Part shown: positions 12,851-25,782 of the stretch, piece after piece | Layout: each line of letters begins with the position of its first letter | Numbering within the stretch: the first letter of the stretch is position 1 | DNA from: Sesamum alatum | Taxonomy: Eukaryota; Streptophyta; Magnoliopsida; Lamiales; Pedaliaceae | Length of the DNA: 64,000 nucleotides | Assembly (NCBI GenBank): GCA_034509735.1 | Contig: JACGWO010000002.1 | Location: forward strand, 22,243,636 to 22,307,635 | Reading direction: 5' to 3' | Program-made: the position numbers and the translations under genes | The notes under the pieces: generated by a model | What the model was told of the DNA's origin: nothing | The model's database searches: none | The model's input: the letters and a program-made list of their open reading frames with translations, nothing else

Positions 12851-14243
12851 CTTACTTTTGCCGTTTGCCAAAAAATTTGATTTTCTGTTTTTCTGCACAT
12901 TATTTTTTAAAATTTATTAATTTTGCATATTTGATTTTGAAATTAATTGGATTGTTCCTTGGATCAAATTTTCTTAATTAATTTGGGATTAATACATGCA
13001 ATGGATGCATTGTGTATAATGTCCATTGAATTTGAAATTCGGATTTTTTGCATATTGTTTGTATATTTGTGCTTTCTGATGTTGGACATTACGTGGATAT
13101 TTGGAATATCCTTAATTTAAGCATGTTTATTTGGAATAATTGTGTTATGTGCGTTGATGGGATCAACATGGGATGATTATTTCGATGAATGTATGTCATT
13201 TACGTTTCTGTTGGGTGGGGCCTGCGTGCCTCTTGTTTTGGGACTATCATCTCCCATACTTTTAGTCTCATGATGTTAAGGCTTGTTTTTATTTCCCATG
13301 TATTACTTTAAATTGTATTGGGAGTAGATAGGTTTGGTGAGGTTTTAATTGTAACAAGCCCATGGAGTCGGAGACCCAAGGTGGAACATCAAGGCATGAA
13401 AACAAGAGTATCACAAGGCCCATTGGAATGACAATGGGTATATTATTTTGTAATAAATATGGGACCACCCTAGACCGTCCATAGAGTCACTGCGGGCTCA
13501 GTGGGTCCCATAGGTTGGGCTTGTCATCATCCTAACAGGGGTATGCTATGTTTTCTGCACGCGGCGTATTTATTAATCGCTTTAAATAGTGGATTTTTAT
13601 GCATGCTAAAACACCTTAATGTGATGAGGTCTCGGTCGTACATTAAGCTCTCATTTGGTTGGACCAAATTAAATATTAGGCCCCGAACGGACTTGGATTA
13701 AATGGTATTTTGATCTGTCAGAGCTTTCCATCCATAGCAATGTGGTGAGGAAGCTACCACTACCCAAGTGTGGTCTCGCGAGTCGTGGCACACTTGGACT
13801 AGGGAAAAGCTGCACCATTGTTGTGAACAAAGAGACTGCACTCGTTGTTTTCTTGTCTCACGAGTTGGGGGGCGACAGTTTGAGGCATGATTTAGTTGAT
13901 GGGTCGGGCCCAACACTGAGTAACATTGTTCGCTTGGAGTCCTTGGAACCATGCGAATAGGTCAGGCAAAACATCTTGGGAATCTCATGGGATGAGAACG
14001 ATATTGGATATCTTCCACGAGGTTTTCTTTATGTGAATCGTAAAAGCGGGGCATGGAGATTATGCTTGTGGATCCCAAGCCCACTAGAAAATGATTTCCC
14101 GAAACTTCGCTTGAGAGTGGTGGACTTTCGTATAAATAGTGGGAGGATTAAAGACTAAAAGACCAACTCTTCAACTTGAATAATAATATTACCATCATCA
14201 GCTAATTTCTGCTTTACATTTTTTATAAATATAGATATGTCTA

Positions 14244-16329
14244 TGTTAGAATAAGTGACCAGAAAGTCAATTGGATTGGTTGTTCTGGGAACTATTCGTC
14301 GATCTTTATCAAAGTAATATTATACTGATAGATAAAGTAAGTATTCATCATTGGCAAAATTTGTTTGTTGTGCTTACTACTTACATTTGAATGGTGTTTC
14401 AATATCACAACAAATGCCCACAGACCGATTGGTAAAACCCATTGAGTTGAGCTGCGCATAGGTTGGTGGCTATGAAACCAACTCCTTGAGGGTCGGTCTG
14501 AAACGTTCCAAGTCGAGGACCTCGAGACTGGGCCTCGAGTGTCCTATGGAGACTTGCACTAGGTGAGTGCCGAGTTTCATCGGTGCCAGACGTGGGTCGT
14601 CTATGCAATTTTAGTGGGTTAGTTGGCAAAGTAGTCGACTGACTGAACTGACTCGCGAGAATCGTCATATGGAAGCCTTGGAGGCTTGGTCGGTATGACT
14701 GAAATTCTCGGTTCCGATAGTACGGGATTAGTCCTCGGACTTGAGGAATCATGGCAGTTGCTTGCATATGAAGGTTGTATCTTGGATTTGGCGAGAGGTG
14801 ACCATGTCTTTGATATGGTCATTATAAGCCTTGTCCAGGGCAGTCGGAGTATGTAGTGAGGACAGTGGATTACAAGATAGAATCTATCCCCTGTCAGTAT
14901 TTGACAGCTATGTCTCCTATGCGCTCTGAGATGGTTTCGACTCATTAAGTCTACGGCCGTAGCGATTGGTCGAGTAGGGAATGGTTCCCTAAGTCGATCA
15001 ATAGAGTAAATGCGTCTCGAGTTTGTAGCATAGTTGCCTAGTCCAGGATGGGAACCGACACCCAATTCCATGCCCTAGACTAAGGCCGGGAGATGGTTGA
15101 CAAAGGACTGTACCTGTATGGAATTCGGAGCCTAAATGTTCACGCCAACATTCACCTAGTCTCTAGTGCCATGGACCGTTGCTAGACGGCCACCCATGGT
15201 AACGGGCATTTCAGATTAATGGTAAATCAGAAATAATTAATTAAATTGGATTTAATTAATCAATTGTGTTGGACACAAGCCCAAGTCTAGCTGAGGGTGA
15301 ACCTAAAGAGTCACACACAAATCACTATGGAAGTAGTGGAATTAATTTGGAATTAATTCTGGAAGAAGTGAATTAATTTAATTGGATTAAATTAATTTAA
15401 GGAGAATATAAATGATGGGATCATTTATTGGAAAAATCCATTGGATGGATGGCCCAAGAATTAATTAATTAGATTAATTAATTTTGGGCTCAATACCTTT
15501 AAATTAATTGGATTAATTTAAAACCCATGGATCACTTGATTTAATTTGATTAAATCAAGACCAGTCAAAATCGGTCCATGACTTGAAATCAAAGCTCAAA
15601 GGTTTGATGCAAGTTTAAGAGGAGTTGAACGTCCTCCATGTAAGCAATGATGTGGCTCCATGTAAGCAATGATGTGGCTCCATGTAAGCAATGATGTGGC
15701 TTGCCATGATGGCTAGGTGGCCCACATATTGTGCTAACATGGTTGGAGGTTGAGCATAAGTTGTGCATTAGTGTGTAGGTGGTTTTGGAAACTACCTACA
15801 ACCACACAACACATGTATACACTTTTCATCTTCCTAACTTGCACTCCCTAGCACACAAACCACGAAAATTTCCAGCCTTTTCTCCTTCTTTTGAGTTCTC
15901 TTTGAATTGGATTCAAAATGAGAACATGAGAAATACGTATACACTAATCAATAGTGTAATACGTTTTTCGTTTCTTCCTTGATCTAGCTTCTACCTAGCA
16001 GTAGATCTAGATTTACTTCCATTGCTATGGTGTGGACAAATTAGAGGGGTTCTAATTTGAATCCTAAAGTGAACGGAAAAGGAACGAAAAGAGAATCAAA
16101 GCTTGTTGCCGTTGTACATGTGAAACGAAAAAGGTATGTTTCTATTTAAATTATTGTACCTTTTTGTTTCCTCCTCTAGCCACATGTTCAAGCATATTTT
16201 TATGTATGTTATTATGCTTTTGAATACACCGAATGCCCGGGAATTTAAAGGGAACACCCCTTTGAAATCGTTTTAAATTTCTTTTATTTTACGCTTCCGC
16301 CGCGTTCCCGGGCCGTACCGATTCTTTCA
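14244..16329 (+). mobile_element. S3: gamma solo LTR in the CopC gag start, duplication GTCTA
   Basis: A 2086 bp LTR starts TGTTAGAATAAGTGACC and ends CCGATTCTTTCA. GTCTA flanks it at 14239-14243 and 16330-16334. No PBS follows; the gag codons of CopC resume directly, so this is a solo LTR. It belongs to the same subfamily as the CopF LTR at 30171-32329. It holds a 22 bp triple repeat at 15636-15701. Confidence 0.94.
15636..15701. repeat. 22 bp tandem triplication in S3
   Basis: The unit CCATGTAAGCAATGATGTGG plus CT occurs three times in a row without visible change. A fourth, degenerate half follows. The perfect copies point to recent slippage. Confidence 0.9.
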
Positions 16330-17867
16330 GTCTAAGAATCCATTAACCATGGTACTTGAGACTAATAAGTTCAATGGAATGAACTACTCGGACTTCCTGA
16401 GAAACCTGAGGATTATCCTCGGTTTCCACAACCAAGGCTACGTCTTGGACGAGCCGCCACCGAGCGACTAACCGGAGGGGTCCACGCCAGAAGAACGTTT
16501 GACATTCGAGAAATGGCATGAGGACAACCGAAAAGTGCACAGTATCATATTGGCTTCGATGTCTAATGACATCCAAAAGCAATATGAGAGGCTGGACAAC
16601 GTCTCCGCCATAATGCTCCGCATAAACGAGGTTTATGCGGTTCCAGATAGGCATATTAGATATGCAGCCACAAAAGCATTCTTTGGCACCAAGCTTGCTG
16701 AAGGATTGCCAGTACAAAGTCATGGGGTTAAGATGCTCTCCCTAGTGGAGAAGCTCGTGGACCTTAAAGCTGGGCTTAATAATGACACGTACATTGACGT
16801 GATTCTCCAGTCGCTTCCTCCGTCTTATGACCCATTTGTTGTAAACTACAACATGAATGGACTTGAGAAGTCCATTCATGAGTTGATCAACATGCTGGTC
16901 CAATACGAGGCAACGACTCACAAGTCGGCGCCGGCGGTATTGATAGGAGAGGCTTCGACCTCCAAGGCGAATGGCAAGAGGGTTGGACGCTGGAAGAGGA
17001 AGAAGGGAAAAGGGAAGACGGTTGCGGCCCCTGCTCGCGCTCCAGGCGCCCCTGTTGCCCCGGTGGGGATGGGAAAAGGGAAAGGGAAGGCCCGTGGTTC
17101 TCAGCGGTCCAAGGCAAATGATGTCTGCATGCATTGCCAAGGAAAGGGGCATTGGAAGAGGGAGTGCCGACAACTCCTGTCCAACCCAGGGATGTTTGTG
17201 ATTGAAGTGAACATGATAACTAATTCTGCTTCATGGTATTGGATATCGGGTGTGGTGCTCACATCTGCAATGATTTGCAGGCACTGCAAAGAAGCAGAAG
17301 GCTAACCAAGGATGAGATGATCCTGAGGCTAGGCGATGGCAAGGCCGTTGCTGCGGAAGCCGTAGGATCAATGGAGTTAGCCATTGTACTGAACGATTGC
17401 TTTTATGTACCTAGCATGACTAAAAACATTGTATCTATCCTGGTCCTTGACAAGGAGGGATATTCATTTACCATCAATAAAAATGGTTTTTTCATTATAA
17501 AGAATGGTATTTCTCATTTGCATGGTACATTGGTAAACGGTTTGTACATCTTCAACACTCTAATTGGATTATGCCTGCAGAACATAAACGAAAACGGGAT
17601 AATCATGATGACGCACAAATATGGCATGCTAGGTTAGGTCATATCTCTAAAGATAGGATAAGAAGGTTGGTGGACTCAAAGACTCTAGAAATTGACGATT
17701 TGGACAACCTACCGACCTGCGAATCCTGTTTGAAGGGAAAGATGACCAAGAAAACCTTTGTTGGACAAGCACGCTAGCCAACGGTCTGTTGGATTTGATC
17801 CACACGCACTTTTGTGGCCCACTAAATACTCAGGCTAGAGGTGGGTACTCATACTTCATAACCTTTA

Positions 17868-20111
17868 TGTTGGAATATGTGACCAGAAAGCCAATAGGTT
17901 TGGCAATTTGTAACCTATCCGACAACTTGATGTGAATGTAATATTATTATGTGATGAATAAGATGAGTGTTCGTCACCAATGGTACCTTCTTTGTTGCGC
18001 TCATCTTACATTTGTTAAAACGGTGTTTTAACTTATATCGCAACAAAGCCCACAGGCCATGGATAACAACTCGTGCAGTTGGGCCACGCATTGGATGGTG
18101 GTCATGAAACCAACTGATTAAGAGTTGGGTCTGAAACGTTCCAAGTCGAGGACCTCGAGACAGGGCATCGAGAGTCCTATTGAGATTTGCGTCAAGAGTC
18201 GTGTTCATTGGATGAGTGCCGTGTTTCATCAGCGACAGGCGTGGGACGCCTACACGATCTTGATGGGTTGGTCGACTGGGGTCGAGCCAACTGGACTGAC
18301 TCATGGGGATCATCATATGGAAGCCTTGGAGGCTTGGTCGGTATGATTGGTTTTCCCCGGTTCCGATAGTACGGGAGTAATCCTCAGACTTGAGGGATCA
18401 TAGCAGTCGCGTGCACAGGATGGCTGTATCTTGGATCTGGCGAGAGGTAATCATTCTGTAAGATGATTATCATAAGCCTTGTCCAGTGCAGTCAGAATGT
18501 GTAGCGAGGACGGTGGATTCCAAGAAGAGGATCCGTCCCCTGTCAGTATGTGACAGAGGTATCTCCTATGCACTCGGAGACACGTTCATACTATTTGAAG
18601 CTGTGGCCACAGTGGTTGGTTGAACAGGGAATGGTTTCCTGTGTCGACGCAATGAAGCATACGTGGTCTCGAGTATTAAGCATAGATGCCTAGTCAAGGA
18701 TGGGAACCGACGCCCAATTCCATACCCTAGACTAAGGCTGGGAGACGGTAGACGGAAGGATCGTACCCGTACGGAATCGGCGCCTAAATCTTCACGCCAA
18801 TTCACCTAGTCTCTAGTGCCATGGACCGTTGCTAGACGGCCACCCATGGTAACGGGCCCTTGTGGGACACGGGCCCAAGTCTAGCTGAGGGTGAACCTAA
18901 AGGGTCAGACACAAATCACCGAGGAGGTTGAGAGATCGACTTGGAGTCAATCTCGAAGGATAAAATAAGTAATTCGATTACTTAAGGGAAAGTCCATTGG
19001 ATGGACGGACCGATATTGTATCGGGCTTTCATTTAATCGCTAAATTAGATTTTCGATTAAATATGGAAAGTTGAGATATTGAGACGTTGGATCTTTTAAT
19101 TGGATTAAAAGATCAACGGGAATAATTTAAGTGGACATTAAATTGGATTTAATATTAGGTTCGTCGTAATTGGATTACGATAAAACCCAGTCCGTTAAAT
19201 TATACCCGAGAGGAGAAATAATTCCTAATTTGGAATGGGAAGAATTTGGAATGGGAATAAGTTGGACTTCTTTCCTTAATTAAACATGGCCGACACGTTC
19301 CCTTGGAGGAAGCAAAATCAGCCATGTTTCATGCTAGGTGGTATGTTGACTTATCTCTTTTGGAAAGAGACAAACCAACTCCAATCAAGCTCTTCCCTTT
19401 TGGTATGATTTGATCATACCATAAATTTTGGTAGGCTTGATTGAAGAATTGATGGTGATTGATTGGAATGAATCTAGACATCCTTGGATGAACCTAGACA
19501 CATTTCAATAATCACATTAATTATGTATATATATTAGAATATACAACACCAAGCATAAGTGATTCATTATTCATCTTTTTCTAGGAAAAAGAGAAGAAAA
19601 AAATCCTCTCCTCTCTCTCAAAATTTCGTGCTCCCTCCCTCTCTTACACTTGTGTTCTTCACTTGATTTCGAATCAAGAAGAAGAACAAAGTGAGTTTAA
19701 GAGAACACTAATTCATAGTGTTCTTCTCATAAACCGATTCCTTCCTAAACCCGTTCTTTTCTAGCAAGAAGAACGCCTGTTTCTTCCGGTGTGGTGTGGA
19801 TCACCTTTGGAGAACCATACGTTTGGATTTCGCGAGCATTCCGGAGAAGGAACAACGCTAGTAGCCGGGAGCATACGCTAAACAATTAAAGGTAACGGTT
19901 TATTACGCTTTGATTGATTTAATTTGTATATCTATGCCCTATGTGTTTAAATATATGTTTTAATATTTACACATCCTACATCGAACGCCCGGTTGAGCAC
20001 CCAAGGGTACACCCCTTGGAATTCGCGTATTTTGAATTTGATTTAAATTTACGCAATTTCTCGCTTTTCTCGCTTCCGCTCGCGCTCCCGGGCGGATCCG
20101 CTTGTCCTTCA
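17868..20111 (+). mobile_element. CopD 5' LTR (beta), complete
   Basis: The LTR is 2244 bp, starts TGTTGGAATATGTGACC and ends CTTGTCCTTCA, followed by a perfect PBS. It is inserted in CopC integrase after CTTTA (17863-17867); the matching right-hand duplication is not in the window because CopD is truncated. A TATA-like motif lies near 19525-19535, and a CT-rich stretch (ctctcctctctctc) at about 19605-19640. Confidence 0.92.
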
Positions 20112-20113
20112 AG

Positions 20114-20133
20114 TGGTATCAGAGCCCGGTTCG
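20114..20133 (+). other. CopD primer binding site
   Basis: TGGTATCAGAGCCCGGTTCG lies 2 bp after the LTR. This is the standard plant initiator-Met tRNA site. Confidence 0.92.
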
Positions 20134-20379
20134 ATGTAAGGGGCATAGATCTATGTGTTTGGCATGATCTACTTGCTTTTAAATGGCTTTATTAGCATGT
20201 TAGATTACATAAATATATGAATAATACGATGATTCAATTGTTTGGATTTAATGGACTTTTGGCATGCTTCATTTTGTTAGATTGGATCTAAAATTGCATG
20301 CTTATTTTCAGAATAATTTTAATGTTATTGTGCTGAAACAGTTTTGAAAAACAAAAAAAAAAAAAAAATTGGGATTGGT

Positions 20380-20513
20380 CGGCAACGGCCGCGCGCAGGC
20401 GGGCGCCTGCGCGCGCTATGCGCAGCCGGCCGCTGCCAGCGCGCGGCACAGAGCGCGCGCGCGCAGGCTTGCTACCTGCGCGCAGGCGGCCGGCCAGCAC
20501 AACGGCTGGGCCG
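20380..20513. repeat. CopD leader GC-rich module
   Basis: About 135 bp of GCGCGCAGGC-type sequence in its apparently original position, about 270 bp from the PBS. Confidence 0.72.
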
Positions 20514-23021
20514 TTTTTTGACTTTTTCTGAAAATTCGATTTTCTGTATTTTCTGCACAATACTCTGAAAATATGTTAATTTTGCATTTTTGATTTTGGG
20601 ATAATTGGATTATTCCTTGAATTAAATTTGCTTAATTAATTTGGGATTAATACATGCATTGGATGCATTGTTTAAAATGTCCATTAAATTTAAAATTTGA
20701 ATTTTGCATATTATTTGTATATTTATGATTTTGTGATGTTGGACATCACTTGGGTATTTGGAATATCCATTGGTTATTTATGCATGATTATTGGAATAAT
20801 TATGTTATGTGACTTAATGGAATCAACATGGGATGATCACAAGAGCCCTAGACCTTATGTATGGATGAATGTATGATCATTTATTTTCTGTTCGGTGGGG
20901 CCTGCGCGCCTCTTGTTTTTGGGACTATCATCTCCCGTATTTTCAGCCTCATGATGTTAAGGCTTGTTTTCTTTATTACCAATGTATTACTTTCAGTTGT
21001 AATGAGAGTAGATAGGATTGGTGAGGTTTCAATTTTAACAAGCAATTGGAGTCAGAGACCCCAAGGAGGAGCATCAAGGCGTGAAACAAGAAGCACTTCA
21101 AGGCCCATTGGAATGACAATGGGTTTATTATTATTGTAATAATTTAGGACCACCCTAGACAGACCATAGACTCACTGCGGGCTCAGTGGGTCGCATAGGT
21201 TGGGCTTGTGATCATCCTAACAGGGGTATGCTATGTTTTCTGCATGCGGCGTATTTATTTATCGCTTTAAATATTGGATATTTATCCATGCTAAAACACT
21301 ATAATGTGATGAGGTCTCGGTCATACACAAACTCTCATTTGGTTGGACCAAATTAAATATTAGGCCCAGAACGGACTTGGATCAAAATGGTATTTTGGTT
21401 TGTCCGAGCCTTCCATCCACAGCAATATGGTGAGGAAGCTACCACTACCCAAGTGTGGTCTCACGAGTCGTGGCACACTTGGACTAGGGGAAAGCTGCAC
21501 TATTGTTGTGAACAAAAAGACTGCGCTCATTGTTTCCCTGTCTCACGAGTCGTGGGGGGCGACAGTTTGAGGTATGATTTTGTTGATGGGTCGGGCCTAA
21601 CACTGAGTAACATTGTTCGCTTGGAGTTCTCGGGACCATGTGAATAGGTGAGGCAAAATATCTTGGGAATCTCATTGGATGAGAATGATATTGGATATCT
21701 CCCACAAGGTCTTCTTCATGTGAATCGTAAAAGCGGGGCATGGAGATTACGCTTGTGGATCCCAAGCCCACTAGGAAATGGTTTCCCGAAACTCCGCTTG
21801 AGAGTGGCGGACTTTCGTATAAATAGTGGGAGGGTTAAAGACTAAAAGACCAAGTCTTCAACTTGAACAATAATATTACCATCATCTGCTAATTTCTGCT
21901 TTGCATTTTCATTAATGTAGATATGTCTAAGAAACCATTAACCATGATTCTTGAGACTAACAAATTCAACGGAACGAACTACTTGGACTGGCTGAGAAAC
22001 CTGAGGATTGTCCTCGGTTTCGAGAACCAAGGCTACGTCTTGGACGAGCCGCCATCGAGCGACTTACCGGAGGGGTGCACACTTGAAGAACGTTTGACGT
22101 TCGAGAAATGGCATGAGGACAACCGAAAAGTACGCAGTCTCATACTGGCTTCGATGTCTAACGACATCCAGAAGCAGTATGAGAGGCTGGACAACGTCTC
22201 CGCCATAATGCTCCGCATGAACGAGGTTTACGCGGTTCCGGATAGGCATATTAGATATGCCGCCACAAAAGCATTCTTTGGCACCAAGCTCGCTGAAGGA
22301 GCGTCTGTACAGATTCATGGGGTCAAGATGCTCTCCCTAGTGGAGAAACTCGAGGACCTTAAAACTGGGCTTAACAATGACACGTACATTGACGTGATCC
22401 TCCAGTCGCTTCCTCCATCCTATGACCCGTTTGTTGTAAACTATAATATGAACGGACTTGAGAAGTCTATTCATGAGTTGATCAACATGCTGGTCCAATA
22501 TGAGGCAACGACCCACAAGTCGGCGCCGGCGGTATTGATAGGAGAGGCTTCGACCTCCAAGGCGAATGGCAAGAGGGCCGGACGCTGGAAGAGGAAGAAG
22601 GGAAAAGCGAAGACGGTTGTGGCCCCTGCTCACGCTCCGGGCGTCCCTGTTGCTCCGGTTGGACCGAGCAAAGGGAAAGGGAAGGCCCATGGTTCTCAGC
22701 GGTCCAAGGCAAATGATGTCTGCATGCATTGCCAAGGGAAAGGACATTGGAAGAGGGAGTGCCCACAACTCCTCTCCAACCTAGGTGTGTTTGTTGTTGA
22801 AGTTAATATGATTACTAATTCTGCTTCATGGGTATTGGATACCGGGTGTGGTGCTCACATCTGCAATGATTTGCAGGCACTGCAAAGAAGCAGAAGGCTA
22901 ACCAAGGATGAGATGATCCTGAGGCTAGGCGATGGCAAGGCCGTTGCTGCGGAGGCCGTAGGATCAGTAGAGTTAGCCATTAGTAGTCATGTTAGGATTG
23001 TACTGAATGACTGTTTCTATG

Positions 23022-25025
23022 TGAAAAGAAATCCGGTGGATCGTCTCGGGAATTGCGCGAATGCGGAAGCCCGGTAAAAAATAAATTTACAAAATAAAAG
23101 GCATGCTTTTAATTTAAAGAACACGCTCAAGGGGTGTGCCCTTGAGGTTCCTGGGCGTTCGGTGTATCTCATGATCATAAAAAAAATAAAGAAATCATGG
23201 AGGCCATAGAGTTAAAAAATAAAGAGGGACGAAAATCTTAAACGAGACCTACCCGTTGTCGTTTTCGTCTTCAACTTCTACTCGCGTTGTTCCCCGTTTT
23301 GCACCAAGACCTCGTTCTTGAGATCCTCCAAATCGTGACACACGATCCACCCACGTATTCTTGTACGTCGTGCTAGCAACGAACAAGTGTTATATTAGAG
23401 AGGATAGATCAACCACGCGTTATGAATTAACGGGATCGATCTTCCTTTGTTCAATTGTTCCAAGAACAAAAGAACAAGAAAATAATATTTTCTTAGTGAG
23501 AGAGAGAGAGAGGGGCGGACGAGAGAGGGGAGGAGAGAGTGTGTGTTTTGTGTGTGTTTTTTTCACGAATCATCAAATCTCACAAATGTTGGAAGCTAGA
23601 GGTTTATATAGAGGAAGAGTTTAATCCTCTTTAAACTCAAACTCTAAGTAACCTAATTTGACTAGGATTTTGACCTAGTCAAAGTCCTAGTCAAACTAGT
23701 GTTTGACCTAGTCAAACGAATCCTAGCCTTCCATCTCCCCTTTCCATCTCAACCGTTGATTTTAATTTAATGGAATATTTAAATCCTATTAAATATTCCA
23801 AAAGGCTAAAAGAATAAATATAATATAATAAATAAATATTATAATTTATTCTAAGCCCATTAAATCAACCCTTTTAATAAATCCTATTTTTTAATTTAAT
23901 TCCCTTTATCAAATAGAAGGAATTAATTTCTCCAAGAAAATATAGGACCCGATTAAATCTAATTTAATCATTCCTTTACTCCAATATTTAATTCTAAATT
24001 AAATACTAAGTGTGTGTGGATAGTGTGCGACTCTTTAGGTTCACCATTCAGCTAGACTTGGTCGGATTCCTAGAATCCGTCCGTTACCATGGGCGGCCAT
24101 CTAGCAACGGTCCATGGCACAAGAGACTAGGTGAAATATTCGGGGATGAACATTTAGGCTCTAACAGTACACTTGTCCTTCTGTCTTCGGTCTCATCACT
24201 TAGGGTCTAGGGCACGGAAAATGCAGGTACCCATTTTGGACCTAAGTGTCGGTCTGTCCTTACTAAACGCCGCAAGGGAAACCTTTTCCCTTCTGTTCAG
24301 TCACTGTGGTCACAGATTTCAGGGACAAGACACAGAGCATATATGAGACTCAACTGTCAACACCTTTTGACAGGAGACAGATCATTTCTTGGAAACTACT
24401 GTCACTTTGTACACCCGAGCTGCACTAGACATGGCTTATGACTACTCAAGAGTATTTTGGCAATCTCTCACCATATCTAAGATACAGACCTGATGCACAG
24501 GTAAACTCAGCAGTTCCTCAAGTCAAAGGACTTGGCCTGTACCGTTGGAACCAGGAATACACGTCATACCTTGCTGACCATACTCAAGGTCCTCCGTAAG
24601 ACGGTTCCCGCGAGTCACCTCAGTCAGCTGCTTCCTAGCATGCTGACCCACTAACACTGCTTAGACGACCCTCGTTACCCGTCGATGAAATACGACAGCA
24701 GATGCTTAGTGCAAGTCTCAAAGGGAATCCCGGTACCCATTTTCGGGATTCCTTGACTTGGAGATTTCTGGACTGATTCGGTAAGACTGATTTCATGGAC
24801 CTACCTCCAGGCGTAGTCCCAGTCCCCGAAATCGTTTCTCAGTCCGTGGGCTTTGTTTGCGTAGTGAACAGAAATGTAAATGCAGATAAGTGAACGTAAA
24901 CAAAGTATTGCCATATGAATTTTCACTTCTTTATTCATAAATGTTTTATCAAATACCAAAGAATTGTCTAGACATAGGTTACATATTCCTGCCAAAATTG
25001 GCTTACATGGTCACCTATTCTAACA
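23022..25025 (-). mobile_element. S4: alpha solo LTR in CopD protease, duplication CTATG
   Basis: A 2004 bp LTR; the plus strand starts TGAAAAGAAATCC and ends CTATTCTAACA. CTATG is duplicated at 23017-23021 and 25026-25030. The gag-pol frame resumes after one copy of the duplication is removed. No internal element sequence is present. This copy gives clean boundaries for the alpha subfamily. Confidence 0.95.
23603..23612 (-). promoter_or_regulatory. S4 LTR TATA box
   Basis: Minus-strand CTATATAAACCTC, at the same place as in the other alpha LTRs. It would fire away from the CopD coding direction. Confidence 0.55.
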
Positions 25026-25782
25026 CTATGTACCTAGCATGATTAAAAATATTGTTTCCATCCCGGTCCTTGATATGGAGGGATATGAATTTACCATCAA
25101 TAAAAACGGTTTTTTCATTATCAAAGATGATATTTCTCATTTGCTTGGTACATTGGTCAACGGTCTGTACATACTTCAACAGTCTAATTGGATTATGACT
25201 GCAGAACACAAACGAAAACGTGATGATCATAATAACGCACAGATATGGCATGCGAGGTTAAGTCATATCTCTAAAGATAGGATAAGAAGGTTGGTGGACT
25301 CAAAGAGTCTAGAAATAGACGATTTGGACAATCTACCGACCTGCGAATCCTGTCTAAAGGGAAAGATGACCAAGAAACCCTTTGTTGGACAAAGTACGCT
25401 AGCCAGTGGTCTGTTGGATTTGATCCATACAGATGTCTGTGGTCCACTAAATACTCAGGCTAGAGGTGGGTACTCGTACTTCATAACCTTTACCGATGAT
25501 CACTCACGGTATGGTTATGTTTACCTGATGAGGTACAAGTCTGAAGCCTTTGGAAGGTTTAAGGAATACAGACTTGAAGTAGAGAACCAAACCGGTCGAA
25601 AGATCAAAGCCCTTCGATCGGACCGAGGTGGAGAGTATTTGAGTGGTGAGTTTACTGATTATCTAAAAGAGAATGGGATTCTCTCTCAGTGGACCCCTCC
25701 TGGAATACCGCAGCTTAATGGTGTGTCTGAAAGGAGGAATCGAACCTTGTTGGACATGGTCCGATCAATGATGAGTTTTACC

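Larger units (their letters stand above)
12483..14236 (+). other. CopC untranslated leader
   Basis: About 1.75 kb between PBS and gag ATG. It contains the GC module (12732-12850), the conserved hairpin at 13484-13507, two degenerate copies of the CACGAGTCGTG motif (about 13777 and 13858) and a conserved stretch ending in an ATAAATAGTGGGAGG box about 100 bp before gag. No conserved reading frame is seen. Confidence 0.8.
14237..17867 (+). pseudogene. CopC gag-pol, split by solo LTR S3 and cut in integrase
   Basis: The gag ATG is at 14237-14239. The second codon is split by S3, and the frame resumes at 16335. Recognisable are gag (VVNYNMNGLEKSIHELINML), a zinc knuckle (CMHCQGKGHWKREC), the protease region, GAG-pre-integrase (HARLGHISKDRIRRLVDS, CESCLKGKM) and the start of integrase, ending at YFITFT where the CopD LTR starts. 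Damage seen: TAA at 16469-16471 where CopD has TTA, a 1 bp loss near 17236 in the protease (also damaging DTG), another near 17547, and one near 17770. The sequence is closest to CopD. It is non-functional. Confidence 0.9.
20112..21922 (+). other. CopD untranslated leader
   Basis: About 1.8 kb between PBS and the gag ATG at 21923. It holds an A-rich tract (about 20350-20370), the GC module (20380-20513), the hairpin at 21169-21192 and two CACGAGTCGTG motifs (21462-21472 and 21544-21554). This is the best-preserved leader in the window and a useful reference. Confidence 0.82.
21923..25782 (+). pseudogene. CopD gag-pol, frame intact but split by S4 and cut in integrase
   Basis: The start is ATGTCTAAG at 21923 (MSKKPLTMILETNKFNGTNY). 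The frame stays open through gag, the zinc knuckle (CMHCQGKGHWKREC) and the protease (WVLDTGCGAHICNDL) to 23021. S4 interrupts at the NDCFYV/PSMIKNI position. The same frame continues at 25031 through GAG-pre-integrase (CESCLKGKM) and integrase: HTDVCGP, SDRGGEY and SERRNR supply the DD35E residues. It ends at MMSFTE near 25782, where sequence changes to an antisense LTR fragment. RT and RNase H are missing. No nonsense codon or frameshift was seen in the two halves, so both S4 insertion and truncation look recent relative to decay. Confidence 0.92.

Noticed and set aside
25508..25560. CTGATGAG in pol (also elsewhere), resembling a hammerhead ribozyme core as in plant retrozymes.
   Set aside because: It encodes YLMRYK of integrase, no GAAA core follows at the right distance and no flanking stems are visible. 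CTGATGAGG near 60097 in the leader also lacks the second core.
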